Assembly (NCBI RefSeq): GCF_001663175.1
Contig: NZ_CP016033.1
Span: forward strand, 558,001-622,000
Source: Erythrobacter neustonensis
GTDB lineage: Bacteria; Pseudomonadota; Alphaproteobacteria; Sphingomonadales; Sphingomonadaceae
Length of the DNA: 64,000 bases
Direction of reading: 5' to 3'
The notes under the pieces: model-generated
The model's database searches: none
What the model was told of the DNA's origin: nothing
Seen by the model: the letters and a program-made list of their open reading frames with translations, nothing else
Position numbers and translations under genes: made by a program
In this document: in pieces, positions 9,677 to 19,644 of the stretch
Layout of the letters: every line of letters begins with the position of its first letter
Numbering within the stretch: position 1 is the stretch's first letter

Positions 9677-11077
9677 ATGGCCCGCCCGATCCTTGCCGGG
9701 GCTGCGCTGCTGCCGCTCATGCTCGCCGCCTGTGCCAGCGTGCCCGATGTTGCCACGCCTGCGCCCGAGCTGCCGCGCGCGTTCTTCTACACGCCGCAGG
9801 CCCAGGCGGGCGCAGCGCTTGCCGCGCTGATGCCTGAACGCGATCCCGCCTACACCGCGCTGTCGCAGGCCGCGCTCAACGATGCGCCCAATCTTGCCGA
9901 GGCGCTGGCGCGGATCGACAGCGCCCGCGCGGGCGCGCGCCGGGCCGGGGCCGAACGCCTGCCCAATATCTCCGCCGATGCCGATGTGACCCGCAACCGC
10001 ATCAACCCCGCGCAATTCGGCACCGCCGGGCAGCAGGGCTTCATCCCGCGCGAACAGACCGCTTACGGCGCGAACATCAGTGCCAGCTGGGACATCGACC
10101 TGTTCGGGCGGCTTAAGGCGCAGGAACGCGCCGCTTTGGCCCGGATCGATGCCGCCACCGCGCAGGCGCAGGGCGTGCGCCTCGCGCTGCTCGCCGAAAT
10201 CGCCGCCAGCATTACCGACTGGCGCGTGCTCGATGCGCGCGCTGCCGCGATTGCCGCCGATGGCGCTGCTGCGCGCCAGCTTGCCGCGCTTGCCAAGGCA
10301 CGCGAGGATGCCGGGATCGCCCCCGGGTTCGACCGCGTGCGTGCCGAGGCGACCGCAAGCGGATCGGCCACCCGCCTTGCCGCGCTGGAGGCCGAGCGCG
10401 CGCGGCTGGTCGGGCGGCTAGTGACACTGACCGCGCAGGATGGCGCGACGGTGCGCGCCGCGCTGGCGACCCCCGCCCCCGCGCTTGCGCCCGCGGCGGC
10501 GCCGGCGAGCCTGCCGTCCGACCTGCTTGCCAATCGGCCCGATGTCGCCGCCGCCGCCGCCGAACTTGCCGCAACCGATGCCGATCTGGCCGCCGCAGCG
10601 CGCGCACGCTTCCCGCGGATCACGCTGTCGGGCGTGATCGGGCTGCTGGCGTTCGACCCCAGCGAACTGTTCAACGATTCGCTGGTGACCACGCTGACCG
10701 GCGGGATCGCCGGCCCGCTGCTCGATTTCGGGCGTGTCGCGGCCGGGATCGATGCCGCCGCCGCCGACAAGCGCGCCGCCTTTGCCGCCTATCGCGGCGC
10801 GGTCTATCAGGCGCTGGGCGATGCCGAGGCGGCTTACGGCGTGGTCGAAGCCGCCGATGCCGAAGCTGCACTGGCGATCACGCAGCGCGACCAGTTGGCG
10901 CGCGCCGCCGGAATCGCCGAAACGCGTTACAAGGCCGGGCTCGCCAGCTTCCTCGACGTGCTCGAAGCGCGCCGGGCTGCCGATACCAGCGGCGAGAACA
11001 CCGCAGCCGCGCTGGGCCGTGCGGCGCGTGCGCGGATCGTTCTGTGGCAGGCGCTGGGCGGAGAGCCCGCGGACTAG
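9677..11077 (+). CDS. Outer membrane efflux lipoprotein (NodT/OprM family)
   Basis: 466 residues from ATG 9677, preceded by a GGAAGG-type ribosome site and lying 4 bases after the adaptor gene. The signal ends in a lipobox (MLAAC, Cys about 19), so it is probably a lipoprotein. The two repeated OEP domains contain the family landmarks SASWDIDLFGRLKAQERAA and RPDVAAAAAELAATDADLAA, and TRYKAGLASFLDVLEARRA near the end. It would form the TolC-like exit duct for the upstream ABC-type tripartite pump. Both OEP repeats are full length. Confidence 0.93.
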   Translation: MARPILAGAALLPLMLAACASVPDVATPAPELPRAFFYTPQAQAGAALAALMPERDPAYTALSQAALNDAPNLAEALARIDSARAGARRAGAERLPNISADADVTRNRINPAQFGTAGQQGFIPREQTAYGANISASWDIDLFGRLKAQERAALARIDAATAQAQGVRLALLAEIAASITDWRVLDARAAAIAADGAAARQLAALAKAREDAGIAPGFDRVRAEATASGSATRLAALEAERARLVGRLVTLTAQDGATVRAALATPAPALAPAAAPASLPSDLLANRPDVAAAAAELAATDADLAAAARARFPRITLSGVIGLLAFDPSELFNDSLVTTLTGGIAGPLLDFGRVAAGIDAAAADKRAAFAAYRGAVYQALGDAEAAYGVVEAADAEAALAITQRDQLARAAGIAETRYKAGLASFLDVLEARRAADTSGENTAAALGRAARARIVLWQALGGEPAD

Positions 11078-11201
11078 CGCGCTTTCCTACACCACGCCGC
11101 GGCGCTAATCCTTGCGCGCTCTTTGCCATCGTCGTCAGCGCCGCGACCGGCGCATCATCACCCCGTCCGGGCAGGAGGCTTTTCCTGTTCTGGACAGTGT
11201 C

Positions 11202-11663
11202 TCATGTGTCTCCAACAGGGCGCCGCTGGATCAGCGCCGAGCGTTCGCAGCGGCACACCACCTCATCCCGTTGATTCGTCATTTCGTGAACCCAGGTGAC
11301 GATCCCCGCATCGGGCCGCGACTTGCTCTCGCGCAGCTCCTTGACCTCGGACGAGGCGCGCAGCGTATCGCCGATGAATACGGGCTTGGGCGTCACCACC
11401 TTGTCGAAGCCGAGGTTGGCGACCAGCGTGCCCAGCGTCGTCTCGCCCACCGACAACCCGACCAGCAGGCTGAAGGTGAAGGTCGAATTGACGAGGATCT
11501 GCCCGAACCCGCTCGCCTTTGCGGCTTCCACATCGATGTGGAGCGGCTGCGGATTGTGGGTCATCGTCGAGAACAGCAGATTGTCGGTCTCGGTCACGGT
11601 GCGGCGGATCGGGTGTTCGATCCGTTCGCCCACCTGCCATTCGTCGAAGAACTTGCCCGCCAT
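11202..11663 (-). CDS. MaoC-family hotdog dehydratase
   Basis: 153 residues. The start [20 protein letters not shown] and the hydratase-2 motif with [18 protein letters not shown] (catalytic Asp and His of the MaoC family) identify an R-specific enoyl-CoA hydratase-like hotdog enzyme. Its ATG overlaps the stop of the CoA-transferase gene at 11663, so the two are translated as an operon, suggesting a shared role in branched or hydroxyacyl-CoA metabolism. The C-terminal part ([20 protein letters not shown]) matches MaoC proteins associated with mesaconyl or beta-methylmalyl-CoA-type substrates, but the exact substrate cannot be read from sequence. Confidence 0.85.
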   Translation of the reverse strand: MAGKFFDEWQVGERIEHPIRRTVTETDNLLFSTMTHNPQPLHIDVEAAKASGFGQILVNSTFTFSLLVGLSVGETTLGTLVANLGFDKVVTPKPVFIGDTLRASSEVKELRESKSRPDAGIVTWVHEMTNQRDEVVCRCERSALIQRRPVGDT

Positions 11664-12745
11664 CAGGTCGCACTCCCCCAGCGCGCGACCACGTCCGCGC
11701 CGTCATCCGCACTGGAACGGACCGCGCCGGGCGTGCGGCTGAAGCGCGGGGCGGGGGCGGTGTGCCAGATGCCGTCGTGTTCGACATAGGCACCGCGCGC
11801 CTTCATGTGCGGATGCTCCCGCGCCTCGTCGATCCCCAGCACGGGGGCAAAGCAGGCATCGCTGCCTTCGAGCAGGTCGCACCACTCGGCGCGCGTTTTG
11901 GTGGCGAACAGTGCGGCCAGTTTGTCCGCGTAGTCGTCCCAGTTGGCGGGGTTCATCTGGCCTTCCGCCAGTTCCGCCGGAGCGCCGGCCTTGGCCAGCA
12001 TCTCGGCATAGAACTGCGGCTCGATCGAGCCGAGGCTGATCTCCTTGCCGTCCGCGCAGGTGAAACAGCGGTAGAAATGCGCCGCCCCGCCGAGCATCCC
12101 CTTGCCCCGTTCCGTCGACAGGTGCGGCACGCCCCGCACCCCGAAGAAGAAGCTCATCAGGCTGGTCGCCCCGTCGACGATCGCGGCATCGACCACCTGC
12201 CCCTTGCCGCTGCGTTCGCGTTCATACAGCGCGGCCATGATCCCGAAAGCGCAATACATCGACCCACCCCCGAAGTCGCCGACGAGGTTCTGCGGTGGGG
12301 TTGCGGTCTCGCCGGGCTTGCCGACAGCCGCAAGTGCGCCGGTGAGCGCGATGTAGTTGATGTCGTGCCCGGCGGCCTGCGCCAGCGGGCCGTCCTGTCC
12401 CCAGCCGGTCATGCGGGCGTAGACCAGCCGCGGATTGGCGGCGAGCAGTTCCTCCGGCCCCAGCCCCAGCCGCTCCATCACGCCCGGGCGAAAGCCCTCG
12501 ATCAGCACGTCGGCGTGTGCGACCGCGGCGTGCACCTGCGCCCTGCCCTCCTCGCTCTTGAGGTCGACCGCCATGCGGTGACGCGCGCGTTCGACCACCG
12601 GGTTGCTGACGCCCGCACCCGGCCGGTCGATCCGCACCACCTCGGCGCCCAGATCGGCAAGCAGCATCGCGACATGCGGGCCCGGCCCGATGCCGCTGAA
12701 TTCGATCACTTTGAGGCCGGCAAGCGGCCCTGATGGCTGGTTCAT
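11663..12745 (-). CDS. CaiB/BaiF family III CoA-transferase (AMACR-like)
   Basis: 360 residues from ATG 12745 ([20 protein letters not shown]). It has the family III features [33 protein letters not shown]-like region, and [18 protein letters not shown]. The length and the sequence [20 protein letters not shown] resemble alpha-methylacyl-CoA racemases rather than formyl-CoA transferases. It probably acts on branched acyl-CoA thioesters together with the overlapping MaoC gene. The 208-base gap upstream contains the divergent promoters for this gene and manC; no clear motif was resolved there. Confidence 0.88.
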   Translation of the reverse strand: MNQPSGPLAGLKVIEFSGIGPGPHVAMLLADLGAEVVRIDRPGAGVSNPVVERARHRMAVDLKSEEGRAQVHAAVAHADVLIEGFRPGVMERLGLGPEELLAANPRLVYARMTGWGQDGPLAQAAGHDINYIALTGALAAVGKPGETATPPQNLVGDFGGGSMYCAFGIMAALYERERSGKGQVVDAAIVDGATSLMSFFFGVRGVPHLSTERGKGMLGGAAHFYRCFTCADGKEISLGSIEPQFYAEMLAKAGAPAELAEGQMNPANWDDYADKLAALFATKTRAEWCDLLEGSDACFAPVLGIDEAREHPHMKARGAYVEHDGIWHTAPAPRFSRTPGAVRSSADDGADVVARWGSAT

Positions 12746-12953
12746 GTGGTGCTCTCTCCCGCAAGCGGCTTTGCCCGCCCTGTGTCCCCGGCTCATCGCA
12801 AAGCCGCCGCGCGATAGCAAGCAGGCGCCTCTTCACCGTCTTGCAGGACTTTTGCGATATCAGGCGGCGACGCACGCAAGCCGTGCCTTCGCCGTGGCGC
12901 AGCACCCGGCAGTGATGTAGCGGATGCAGGATCGGACGGTAGTGAGTGAAGCA

Positions 12954-13991
12954 ATGACGATTTATCCGGTCATCCTGTGCGGGGGCAGCGGCACGCGGCT
13001 GTGGCCCATGAGCCGCAAGGCGACCCCCAAGCATGTGCTGCCGTTGACGGGTGACGAGACGCTGTTCGAGCAGGCGCTGCGCCGGGTGGCAGGCGATGAT
13101 CGCTTTGCGGCGCCGATCGTGGTTGCCGGCGCGGCGCATGCCGATCTGGTGATCGCCAAGCTCGATGCGGCGGCGGGCACGCGGTTGGTGATCGAGCCAG
13201 CCGCGCGCAACACCGCGCCCGCGATCGCGCTGGCCGCGGCCTTGCTGCCGCCAGAGGCGGTGATGCTGGTGTGTCCGAGCGATCACCATATCGCCGATAC
13301 CGCCGCGTTCCGCTCGGCCGCGCTGGCCGCAGCAGCGCTCGCGCGCGAGGATTATCTGGTCAGCTTCGGGATCAGCGCCGACCGCCCCGAGACGGGCTAT
13401 GGCTACCTGCGCCGCGGCGCGCCGCTCCCCGGAGGATACGCGATCCGCGAATTCGTCGAGAAACCCGACCGCGCGCGGGCAGAAACCTATCTCGAAACCG
13501 GCGAATACAGCTGGAACGGCGGCATCTTCGCCTTCCGGGCCGGATGCCTGCTCGACGAACTTGCCCGCCATCGCCCGGACATGGCGCGGCTGGTCGCGCA
13601 AGCTGTGGCACAGGGGCAGTGGGACGGCGCGCACTTCCATCCCGCGCCCGCCCCCTTTGCCGCAATCAGCGGGGATTCGATCGATTACGCGGTGATGGAG
13701 AACACCGATCGCGCAGCCATGGTGCCTGCCGACATGGGTTGGTCCGACATCGGCAACTGGGCAGCGCTGGCCGATGCGCTGGCCGACCGCGCCGATGCCG
13801 AAGGCAATGTGGTGCGCGGGCGTGCGGATCTGGCTGATTGCAGCGATGTGTTCGCGATGACCGACGGGCCGCGGATTTCAGCCGTCGGGCTCAAAGACAT
13901 CTGCATCGTCGTCGCCAATGGCGAGGTGCTGGTGACCAGCCGCGACGGGGCGCAGATTGTGGGGAAATTGCCCGGAGCGGTCGACCAGTAA
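12954..13991 (+). CDS. manC: Mannose-1-phosphate guanylyltransferase
   Basis: 345 residues from ATG 12954 (MTIYPVILCGGSGTRLWP); an ATG at 12924 would add ten residues. The nucleotidyltransferase signature GGSGTRLWPMSR, the VEKPDRARAETYL region and the GWSDIGNW motif are diagnostic. It makes GDP-mannose from GTP and mannose-1-phosphate. It lacks the C-terminal cupin isomerase domain of bifunctional AlgA/ManC enzymes, and the next gene supplies that activity separately. It opens the polysaccharide precursor region. Confidence 0.93.
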   Translation: MTIYPVILCGGSGTRLWPMSRKATPKHVLPLTGDETLFEQALRRVAGDDRFAAPIVVAGAAHADLVIAKLDAAAGTRLVIEPAARNTAPAIALAAALLPPEAVMLVCPSDHHIADTAAFRSAALAAAALAREDYLVSFGISADRPETGYGYLRRGAPLPGGYAIREFVEKPDRARAETYLETGEYSWNGGIFAFRAGCLLDELARHRPDMARLVAQAVAQGQWDGAHFHPAPAPFAAISGDSIDYAVMENTDRAAMVPADMGWSDIGNWAALADALADRADAEGNVVRGRADLADCSDVFAMTDGPRISAVGLKDICIVVANGEVLVTSRDGAQIVGKLPGAVDQ

Positions 13992-14803
13992 TGGCGGATG
14001 GCTTTGCCCCGCGCCGCCTTGCCATGCGGATGGTCGACAAGGTCTGGGGCCGCGACCTGCTGCCTGCGCCCTTTGCCGCGCCCGATGGCCGGCGGATCGG
14101 CGAAATCTGGTTCGAACCCGCCCCCGAAATGCCGCAGCTATTGGTCAAATACCTGTTCACCTCGGAAAAGCTTTCTGTCCAGGTGCACCCGTCCGCTGCC
14201 AACGCGCAGCCGGGCGAGGCGGGGAAGGACGAATGCTGGCTGGTGCTCGGCGCAGCACCCGGCGCAAGGCTCGCAATCGGGTTCGAACGCGAGGTAAGCT
14301 GCGACGCGGTCGCCGCCGCGGCGCGGGACGGCAGTATCGAGGATTTGCTCGCCTGGCACAGCGCCAAGGCAGGCGACCTATTCTATCTGCCCGCGGGCAC
14401 CGTCCATGCGATCGGGCCGGGACTGGCGCTGGTGGAAGTGCAGCAGACCAGCGAAACCACCTTTCGGCTGTATGATTACGGAAGGCCGCGCGAACTCCAC
14501 CTCGAACGAGCGCTGGGCGTCGCCATCACCGGCCCCTATGATGCAGCGCACCGCCGCAGCGTGCGCGATGGCACGCGGCTGGTCGACGGCCCGTTCTTCC
14601 GGCTGGACCGGATCATCGGCGCGCCGGATTCAGAAACGCTGGCGGCCTATCCGGGGGTTGTGCAGGTGCTGCCGCTGCACGGATCGGTGCGCGCACATGA
14701 CGGATCGGTGGCGGCCGAAGCGGGCGAAAGCCTCATCGCACACAGCCTCGCCGACCTCGACTTTGCCCATGCCGAGGTGACCTTGCTCGCCCGCTCGATC
14801 TGA
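13991..14803 (+). CDS. manA: Class I mannose-6-phosphate isomerase
   Basis: 270 residues. The ATG overlaps the manC stop (TAATG), so the two are translationally coupled. Zinc-site landmarks are VQVHPSAANAQPGE, GKDECWLVL and AGTVHAIGPGL; LVEVQQTSETTFRLYDYGR is typical of class I short PMIs. It interconverts fructose-6-phosphate and mannose-6-phosphate, feeding ManC; a phosphomannomutase is not in the window. Confidence 0.92.
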   Translation: MADGFAPRRLAMRMVDKVWGRDLLPAPFAAPDGRRIGEIWFEPAPEMPQLLVKYLFTSEKLSVQVHPSAANAQPGEAGKDECWLVLGAAPGARLAIGFEREVSCDAVAAAARDGSIEDLLAWHSAKAGDLFYLPAGTVHAIGPGLALVEVQQTSETTFRLYDYGRPRELHLERALGVAITGPYDAAHRRSVRDGTRLVDGPFFRLDRIIGAPDSETLAAYPGVVQVLPLHGSVRAHDGSVAAEAGESLIAHSLADLDFAHAEVTLLARSI

Positions 14804-14886
14804 TCGCCGCGGCCTGAAATCCTGCCTTGCGCAGACAAAGGCAAACTTGCTTGTTTTGGTCTTTGCACCGTTTAACACCGTGTGCC

Positions 14887-15798
14887 ATGCGCTCCCTCAC
14901 CCATCTCGAACGGCTTGAAGCCGAGAGCATCCATATCCTTCGCGAGGTTGTGGCGGAGGCGGATAACCCGGTGATGCTCTATTCGATCGGCAAGGATTCG
15001 GCGGTGATGCTGCATCTTGCCAAGAAGGCGTTTTATCCCGCGCCCCCGCCGTTCCCGCTGCTGCATGTCGACACCACCTGGAAGTTTCAGGACATGTATG
15101 CCTTGCGCGAAAAGGCCGCGCGTGATGCCGGGATGGAACTGCTCGTCCACCAGAACCCCGAAGCGAAAGAGCGCGGGATCAACCCGTTTGCACACGGTCC
15201 GTTGCACACCGACATGTGGAAGACCGAAGGATTGAAGCAGGCGCTCGACCTCTATGGCTTCGACGTCGCCTTCGGCGGCGCGCGGCGCGACGAGGAAAAG
15301 AGCCGCGCCAAGGAACGCGTCTTCAGTTTCCGGACCAGCAGCCACGGTTGGGACCCCAAGAACCAGCGCCCCGAACTCTGGAACCTCTACAACGCCCGCA
15401 AGAAAAAGGGTGAGAGCATCCGCGTCTTCCCGATCTCGAACTGGACCGAGCTCGACATCTGGCAATACATCATGAACGAAGGGATCGAGATCGTGCCGCT
15501 CTATTTCGCGGCTGAACGTCCCACCTACGAATATGAAGGCGGATTGTTCATGGCCGACGATCTGCCGCGCCTCGAAGCGGCGATGGGCAAGGCGCCCGAG
15601 ATCACGATGCGTTCGATCCGGTTCCGCACGCTGGGCTGCTTCCCGCTGACGGGCGCGGTCGAAAGCACCGCCTCGACCTTGTCCGAAGTCGTGCAGGAAA
15701 TGCTGCTCACAACCACCAGCGAACGCCAGGGCCGCGTGATCGACAAGGATGGCGGCGATGCCAGCATGGAAAAGAAGAAGCAGGAGGGTTATTTCTGA
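14887..15798 (+). CDS. cysD: Sulfate adenylyltransferase subunit 2
   Basis: 303 residues from ATG 14887 ([20 protein letters not shown]). The PP-loop is [37 protein letters not shown] and [10 protein letters not shown] are characteristic of CysD. With CysN it makes adenosine 5'-phosphosulfate. The stop overlaps the next ATG (TGATG). Its placement inside a polysaccharide locus, apart from cysH/I/J, suggests a role in sulfation rather than, or as well as, assimilation. Confidence 0.96.
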   Translation: MRSLTHLERLEAESIHILREVVAEADNPVMLYSIGKDSAVMLHLAKKAFYPAPPPFPLLHVDTTWKFQDMYALREKAARDAGMELLVHQNPEAKERGINPFAHGPLHTDMWKTEGLKQALDLYGFDVAFGGARRDEEKSRAKERVFSFRTSSHGWDPKNQRPELWNLYNARKKKGESIRVFPISNWTELDIWQYIMNEGIEIVPLYFAAERPTYEYEGGLFMADDLPRLEAAMGKAPEITMRSIRFRTLGCFPLTGAVESTASTLSEVVQEMLLTTTSERQGRVIDKDGGDASMEKKKQEGYF

Positions 15799-17711
15799 TG
15801 AAAACTCCCTCCAGCTTCCAGACCGACGCGCTGATCGCCGAAGATATCGACGCCTATCTCGCCGCGCACCAGAACAAGAGCCTGCTGCGTTTCATAACCT
15901 GCGGCAGCGTGGATGATGGCAAGTCTACGCTGATCGGGCGCTTGCTCTACGATTCCAAGATGATCTTCGAGGACCAGCTTGCCGCGCTCGAAAGCGACAG
16001 CAAGCGGCACGGCACGCAAGGGCAGGAGATCGACTTTGCGCTGTTGGTCGATGGTCTTGCCGCAGAACGCGAACAGGGCATCACGATCGACGTTGCCTAC
16101 CGGTTCTTCGCCACCGAAAAGCGCAAGTTCATCGTCGCCGATACGCCGGGCCACGAACAATACACCCGCAACATGGTGACCGGCGCATCGACCGCTGACC
16201 TCGCGGTAATCCTGATCGATGCGCGCAAGGGCGTGCTGCAACAGACGCGGCGGCACTCCTATCTGGTCCACCTGCTCGGCATCCGCCACGTCGTCCTGGC
16301 GGTGAACAAGATGGATCTGGTCGGCTATGACCGGGCGGTCTTCGACAGCATCGTCGAAGATTACCGCGCCTTTGCCAGCAGCATCGGCATCACCGATTTC
16401 ACCGCGATCCCGATTTCAGGGTTCAAGGGCGACAACATCACCTCTGCGCCGTCGGCCAACACACCGTGGTATGATGGTCCGGCGCTGATCGCGCATCTCG
16501 AAACGGTCGAGGTCGACAGCGTTGCCGCGCAGGAACAGGGTTTCCGGATGCCGGTGCAGTGGGTCAACCGTCCCAATCTCGACTTCCGCGGTTTTGCCGG
16601 ACAGATCGCTGCCGGGGTCGTGCGCCCGGGCGATGCCGTGCGGATCGTGCCATCGGGCAAGACCAGCACGGTCAAGGCGATCGCCACTTTCGGCGGCGAT
16701 CTTGCCGAAGCGGTTGCCGGGCAATCGGTGACGATCATGCTCGCCGACGAGGTCGATTGCAGCCGCGGCGACATGATCGCAAGCGCGGGCGATCCGCCGC
16801 AGGCCTCTGACCAGTTTCGGGCAACACTGGTGTGGATGGACGAGGAGGCGCTGAAACCGGGCCGCGGCTACTGGCTCAAGCTCGGCACGCAAACGGTCAC
16901 CGCGACCATCCAGCCGCCCGAATACGAGATTGACGTCAACAGCCTCGAACATCTTGCGGCCAAGACGCTGGGCCTCAACGGGATCGGCGTTGCCGAATTC
17001 GCCACCGACCGCCCGATCGCGTTCGAGCCCTATGCCGCCAACCGCCAGCTGGGCGGGTTCATCCTGATCGACAAGTTCACCAACGCGACCGTTGCGGCCG
17101 GGATGATTGCGTTCAGCCTGCGTCGCGCCGACAACGTCCACTGGCAGCCGACCTCCATCACCCGCGACGATCATGCCGGGATGAAGAACCAGACCCCGCG
17201 CGTGCTGTGGTTCACCGGCCTGTCGGGCTCGGGCAAATCGACCATCGCCAACGCGGTCGAAAAGCAGCTGTTCCTGATGAACCGCCACACCTTCCTGCTC
17301 GACGGGGACAATGTGCGCCACGGGTTGAACCGCGACCTCGGCTTTACCGAGACCGACCGGATCGAGAACATCCGCCGGGTGAGCGAGGTTGCCAGGCTGA
17401 TGACCGATGCGGGGCTGATCGTGCTCACCGCCTTCATCTCGCCCTTCCGGGCCGAGCGGCAGATGGTGCGCGAGATGCTGCCGCAAGGCGAATTCATCGA
17501 AATCTTCGTCGATACCCCGCTCGAGGTTGCCGAAGGCCGCGATGTTAAGGGCCTCTACAAGAAGGCGCGCAGCGGCCAGCTCAAGAACTTCACCGGGATC
17601 GACAGCCCCTACGAAGCGCCCGAAAACCCCGAGATCCGCGTCAACACCGTCGACATGACCCCCGACGAGGCCGCGCGTTACATCATCGAACAGATCCTGC
17701 CGCTGAAATGA
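15798..17711 (+). CDS. cysNC: Bifunctional sulfate adenylyltransferase subunit 1 / APS kinase
   Basis: 637 residues. The N-terminal GTPase (about 1-445) has G1 [20 protein letters not shown]3 [12 protein letters not shown] and G4 NKMD, as in CysN. From about residue 455 a complete APS kinase follows (Walker [26 protein letters not shown], and the [21 protein letters not shown] region). The fusion makes PAPS, the sulfate donor for sulfotransferases and for PAPS reduction. NodQ of rhizobia has the same architecture. Confidence 0.97.
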   Translation: MKTPSSFQTDALIAEDIDAYLAAHQNKSLLRFITCGSVDDGKSTLIGRLLYDSKMIFEDQLAALESDSKRHGTQGQEIDFALLVDGLAAEREQGITIDVAYRFFATEKRKFIVADTPGHEQYTRNMVTGASTADLAVILIDARKGVLQQTRRHSYLVHLLGIRHVVLAVNKMDLVGYDRAVFDSIVEDYRAFASSIGITDFTAIPISGFKGDNITSAPSANTPWYDGPALIAHLETVEVDSVAAQEQGFRMPVQWVNRPNLDFRGFAGQIAAGVVRPGDAVRIVPSGKTSTVKAIATFGGDLAEAVAGQSVTIMLADEVDCSRGDMIASAGDPPQASDQFRATLVWMDEEALKPGRGYWLKLGTQTVTATIQPPEYEIDVNSLEHLAAKTLGLNGIGVAEFATDRPIAFEPYAANRQLGGFILIDKFTNATVAAGMIAFSLRRADNVHWQPTSITRDDHAGMKNQTPRVLWFTGLSGSGKSTIANAVEKQLFLMNRHTFLLDGDNVRHGLNRDLGFTETDRIENIRRVSEVARLMTDAGLIVLTAFISPFRAERQMVREMLPQGEFIEIFVDTPLEVAEGRDVKGLYKKARSGQLKNFTGIDSPYEAPENPEIRVNTVDMTPDEAARYIIEQILPLK

Positions 17712-18469
17712 GCGCCGCCGATCTTGACGATGCCGCGCTTGCCGCAAGCCTTGCCGCAGAGGCCGGGCGGCTGTTGATGGCGGTTCGCGCCAGCGGAATG
17801 TTCGAAGGCAAGGCGCTCGGCAAGGCGGGCGATGCAACCGCGAACCAGTTCCTGTGCCATGCATTGCGCCATCTGCGGCCTGACGACGGGCTTTTGTCGG
17901 AAGAGGAAAAGGACAATCCCGCGCGGCTCGCCAAATCACGCGTGTGGATCGTCGATCCGGTCGATGGCACCCGCGAATACGGCGAGGCACGTGCCGACTG
18001 GGCGGTGCATGTTGCGCTCGCGGTGGATGGTGTCGCCGTCACCGGCGCGGTGGCGCTGCCGGGCCTCGATGTCGGCGTCGTGCTTCGCTCCGATCAGCTG
18101 CAGCCGCTTGTCCCGCTGCCCGACCGCCCGCGCTTCCTTGTGAGCCGCACGCGGCCCGCCCGCGAGGCCGAAGCGGTTGCTGCCACACTCGGGGGAGAGC
18201 TGGTGCCGATGGGCAGTGCCGGAGCCAAGGCGATGGCGGTGGTGCGGGGCGAGGCGGAGGTCTATCTCCACTCCGGCGGGCAATACGAGTGGGACAGTTG
18301 TGCGCCTGTTGCGGTCGCTGCGGCGCACGGCCTCCACTGTTCGCGCATCGATGGCAGCCCGCTGGTCTACAATCAGGCCGATACCTACATGCCCGACCTG
18401 CTGATTTGCCGCGCCGAATGGGCCGAACGCGTGCTCGCCGAAGTCGCGCGCCTGCCGGCAAACGCCTGA
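17708..18469 (+). CDS. cysQ: 3'(2'),5'-bisphosphate nucleotidase (CysQ-like)
   Basis: 253 residues; ATG overlaps the cysNC stop (ATGA). It belongs to the inositol monophosphatase fold: LLSEEEKD and the metal motif DPVDGTREY are present, and [16 protein letters not shown] corresponds to the conserved WDxxAxxxI/V motif. It hydrolyses PAP (and PAPS), the by-product of PAPS-using sulfotransferases, which fits the cysD-cysNC context. Confidence 0.93.
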   Translation: MSAADLDDAALAASLAAEAGRLLMAVRASGMFEGKALGKAGDATANQFLCHALRHLRPDDGLLSEEEKDNPARLAKSRVWIVDPVDGTREYGEARADWAVHVALAVDGVAVTGAVALPGLDVGVVLRSDQLQPLVPLPDRPRFLVSRTRPAREAEAVAATLGGELVPMGSAGAKAMAVVRGEAEVYLHSGGQYEWDSCAPVAVAAAHGLHCSRIDGSPLVYNQADTYMPDLLICRAEWAERVLAEVARLPANA

Positions 18470-18603
18470 TCGCACCGGCTGCGTGGTCCGCCGGGCTGCC
18501 GCTGTCGGCCGCTGCATTGCGCAGGGCGCGATTGACACTGCCGCTTGTCTGCCCGAAGGCATCTGCATCATGATTGTGCAATGCAGCAAGCAGGGTGTGC
18601 CGC

Positions 18604-19062
18604 GTGGCGAATGACAGGATCAGGGTGCTCGCGGTCGCTTCGGGCGGGGGGCACTGGGAACAGCTGATGCTACTGCGCCCGACGCTGGCGCATTACGATA
18701 TCCGGTTTGCCACCACCGAACCAGCGGTCGCACTCCAGCACGGGGTCAGCGAAGTCGACAGCCTGCCCGACTGCAACCAGAACAAGCCGCTGCAATCGGC
18801 GCTGTGTGCAGTGAAGGCGCTTGCCATCGTCCTGCGCCGCCGCCCGCAGGTGATCCTCTCGACCGGTGCTGCCCCCGGGTTCTTCTGCATCCTTGCCGGC
18901 CGGCTGACGGGTGCGCGCACGCTGTGGATCGATTCGGTCGCCAATGGCGAGGAGCTGTCGATGTGCGGCAAGCTCTCCAAACGCTTCGCGCATGAATGCT
19001 GGACGCAGTGGGAACACCTCGCCGGCGAGGATCGCCCGCGCTATTTCGGAGCGGTGCTGTGA
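18604..19062 (+). CDS. Alg14/PssD-like membrane-anchor subunit of a split glycosyltransferase
   Basis: 152 residues from GTG 18604, with AGG 8-10 bases upstream; GTG 18595 or TTG 18574 are alternatives. It has ASGGGHWEQLMLL near the N-terminus and the segment PQVILSTGAAPGFFCILAGR, as in Alg14, PssD, CpsF and EpsF proteins. These recruit a catalytic Alg13-like partner to the membrane and together transfer a sugar to a polyprenyl-linked acceptor. The partner gene overlaps by GTGA. The 134-base gap upstream has a perfect TTGACA at 18532 but no convincing -10. Confidence 0.85.
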   Translation: MANDRIRVLAVASGGGHWEQLMLLRPTLAHYDIRFATTEPAVALQHGVSEVDSLPDCNQNKPLQSALCAVKALAIVLRRRPQVILSTGAAPGFFCILAGRLTGARTLWIDSVANGEELSMCGKLSKRFAHECWTQWEHLAGEDRPRYFGAVL

Positions 19063-19541
19063 TCATCGTCACCGTGGGCATGCAGCTGGGATTCGACCGG
19101 CTGATCGCGGCGATGGATGCGCTCGCCCCCGATCTCGGGATGCCGGTGATCGCCCAGACCGGCAAGGGCACCTATGCCCCGCGCAATATGGATGCGCGCG
19201 AAAAGATCGCGCCGGCCGAATTCGAGGCGCTGGTCGCAGACGCGCGGCTGATCGTCTCGCATGCCGGGATCGGCACCGTGCTGACCGCGGCGCGCTGTGG
19301 CAAGCCGATCCTGCTGATGCCGCGCCGCGCGGATCTGGGCGAACACCGCAATGATCACCAGCGTGCGACGGTGGGCAAGCTTGCCGGGCGGCCGGGCATC
19401 GTCGTGGCGGCCGACGAAAGCGAACTGGGCCCGCGGATCGCCGAAGGCCTCGCGCTCAAGGATTGGACCGCGGTGCGGTCGGCCACCGCGCACAAGCTGC
19501 ATACCGCGCTTGCCGCCTTCATCGAAGGCCGCGCGTTCTGA
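19059..19541 (+). CDS. Alg13/PssE-like catalytic subunit of a split glycosyltransferase
   Basis: 160 residues from GTG 19059, overlapping the previous stop. The sequence IIVTVGMQLGFDRLIAAMD and the nucleotide-sugar binding segment VSHAGIGTVLTAARCGKPIL match the GT28 C-terminal-like Alg13/PssE family. In Rhizobium the PssD/PssE pair adds glucuronic acid to the lipid-linked glucose; by analogy this pair would add the second sugar of the repeat unit. The donor is not predictable from sequence. Confidence 0.85.
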   Translation: MIIVTVGMQLGFDRLIAAMDALAPDLGMPVIAQTGKGTYAPRNMDAREKIAPAEFEALVADARLIVSHAGIGTVLTAARCGKPILLMPRRADLGEHRNDHQRATVGKLAGRPGIVVAADESELGPRIAEGLALKDWTAVRSATAHKLHTALAAFIEGRAF

Positions 19542-19644
19542 TCCTCGCGGTTATGCGGGTAATGGTGAAACGCCTGGCAAGCCTAACGCGATTTTAAGGG
19601 CTTTCCTGCCATCTGTCCGGCACCAGACCGGAAACCAGACCTGC

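Noticed and set aside
12222..13640. 472-codon minus-strand frame across the CoA-transferase/manC divergence
   Set aside because: It overlaps two identified genes in wrong frames and crosses their shared promoter region.
16416..17990. 524-codon minus-strand open frame opposite cysNC and cysQ
   Set aside because: Antisense shadow of two clearly identified genes; no ribosome site or domain.
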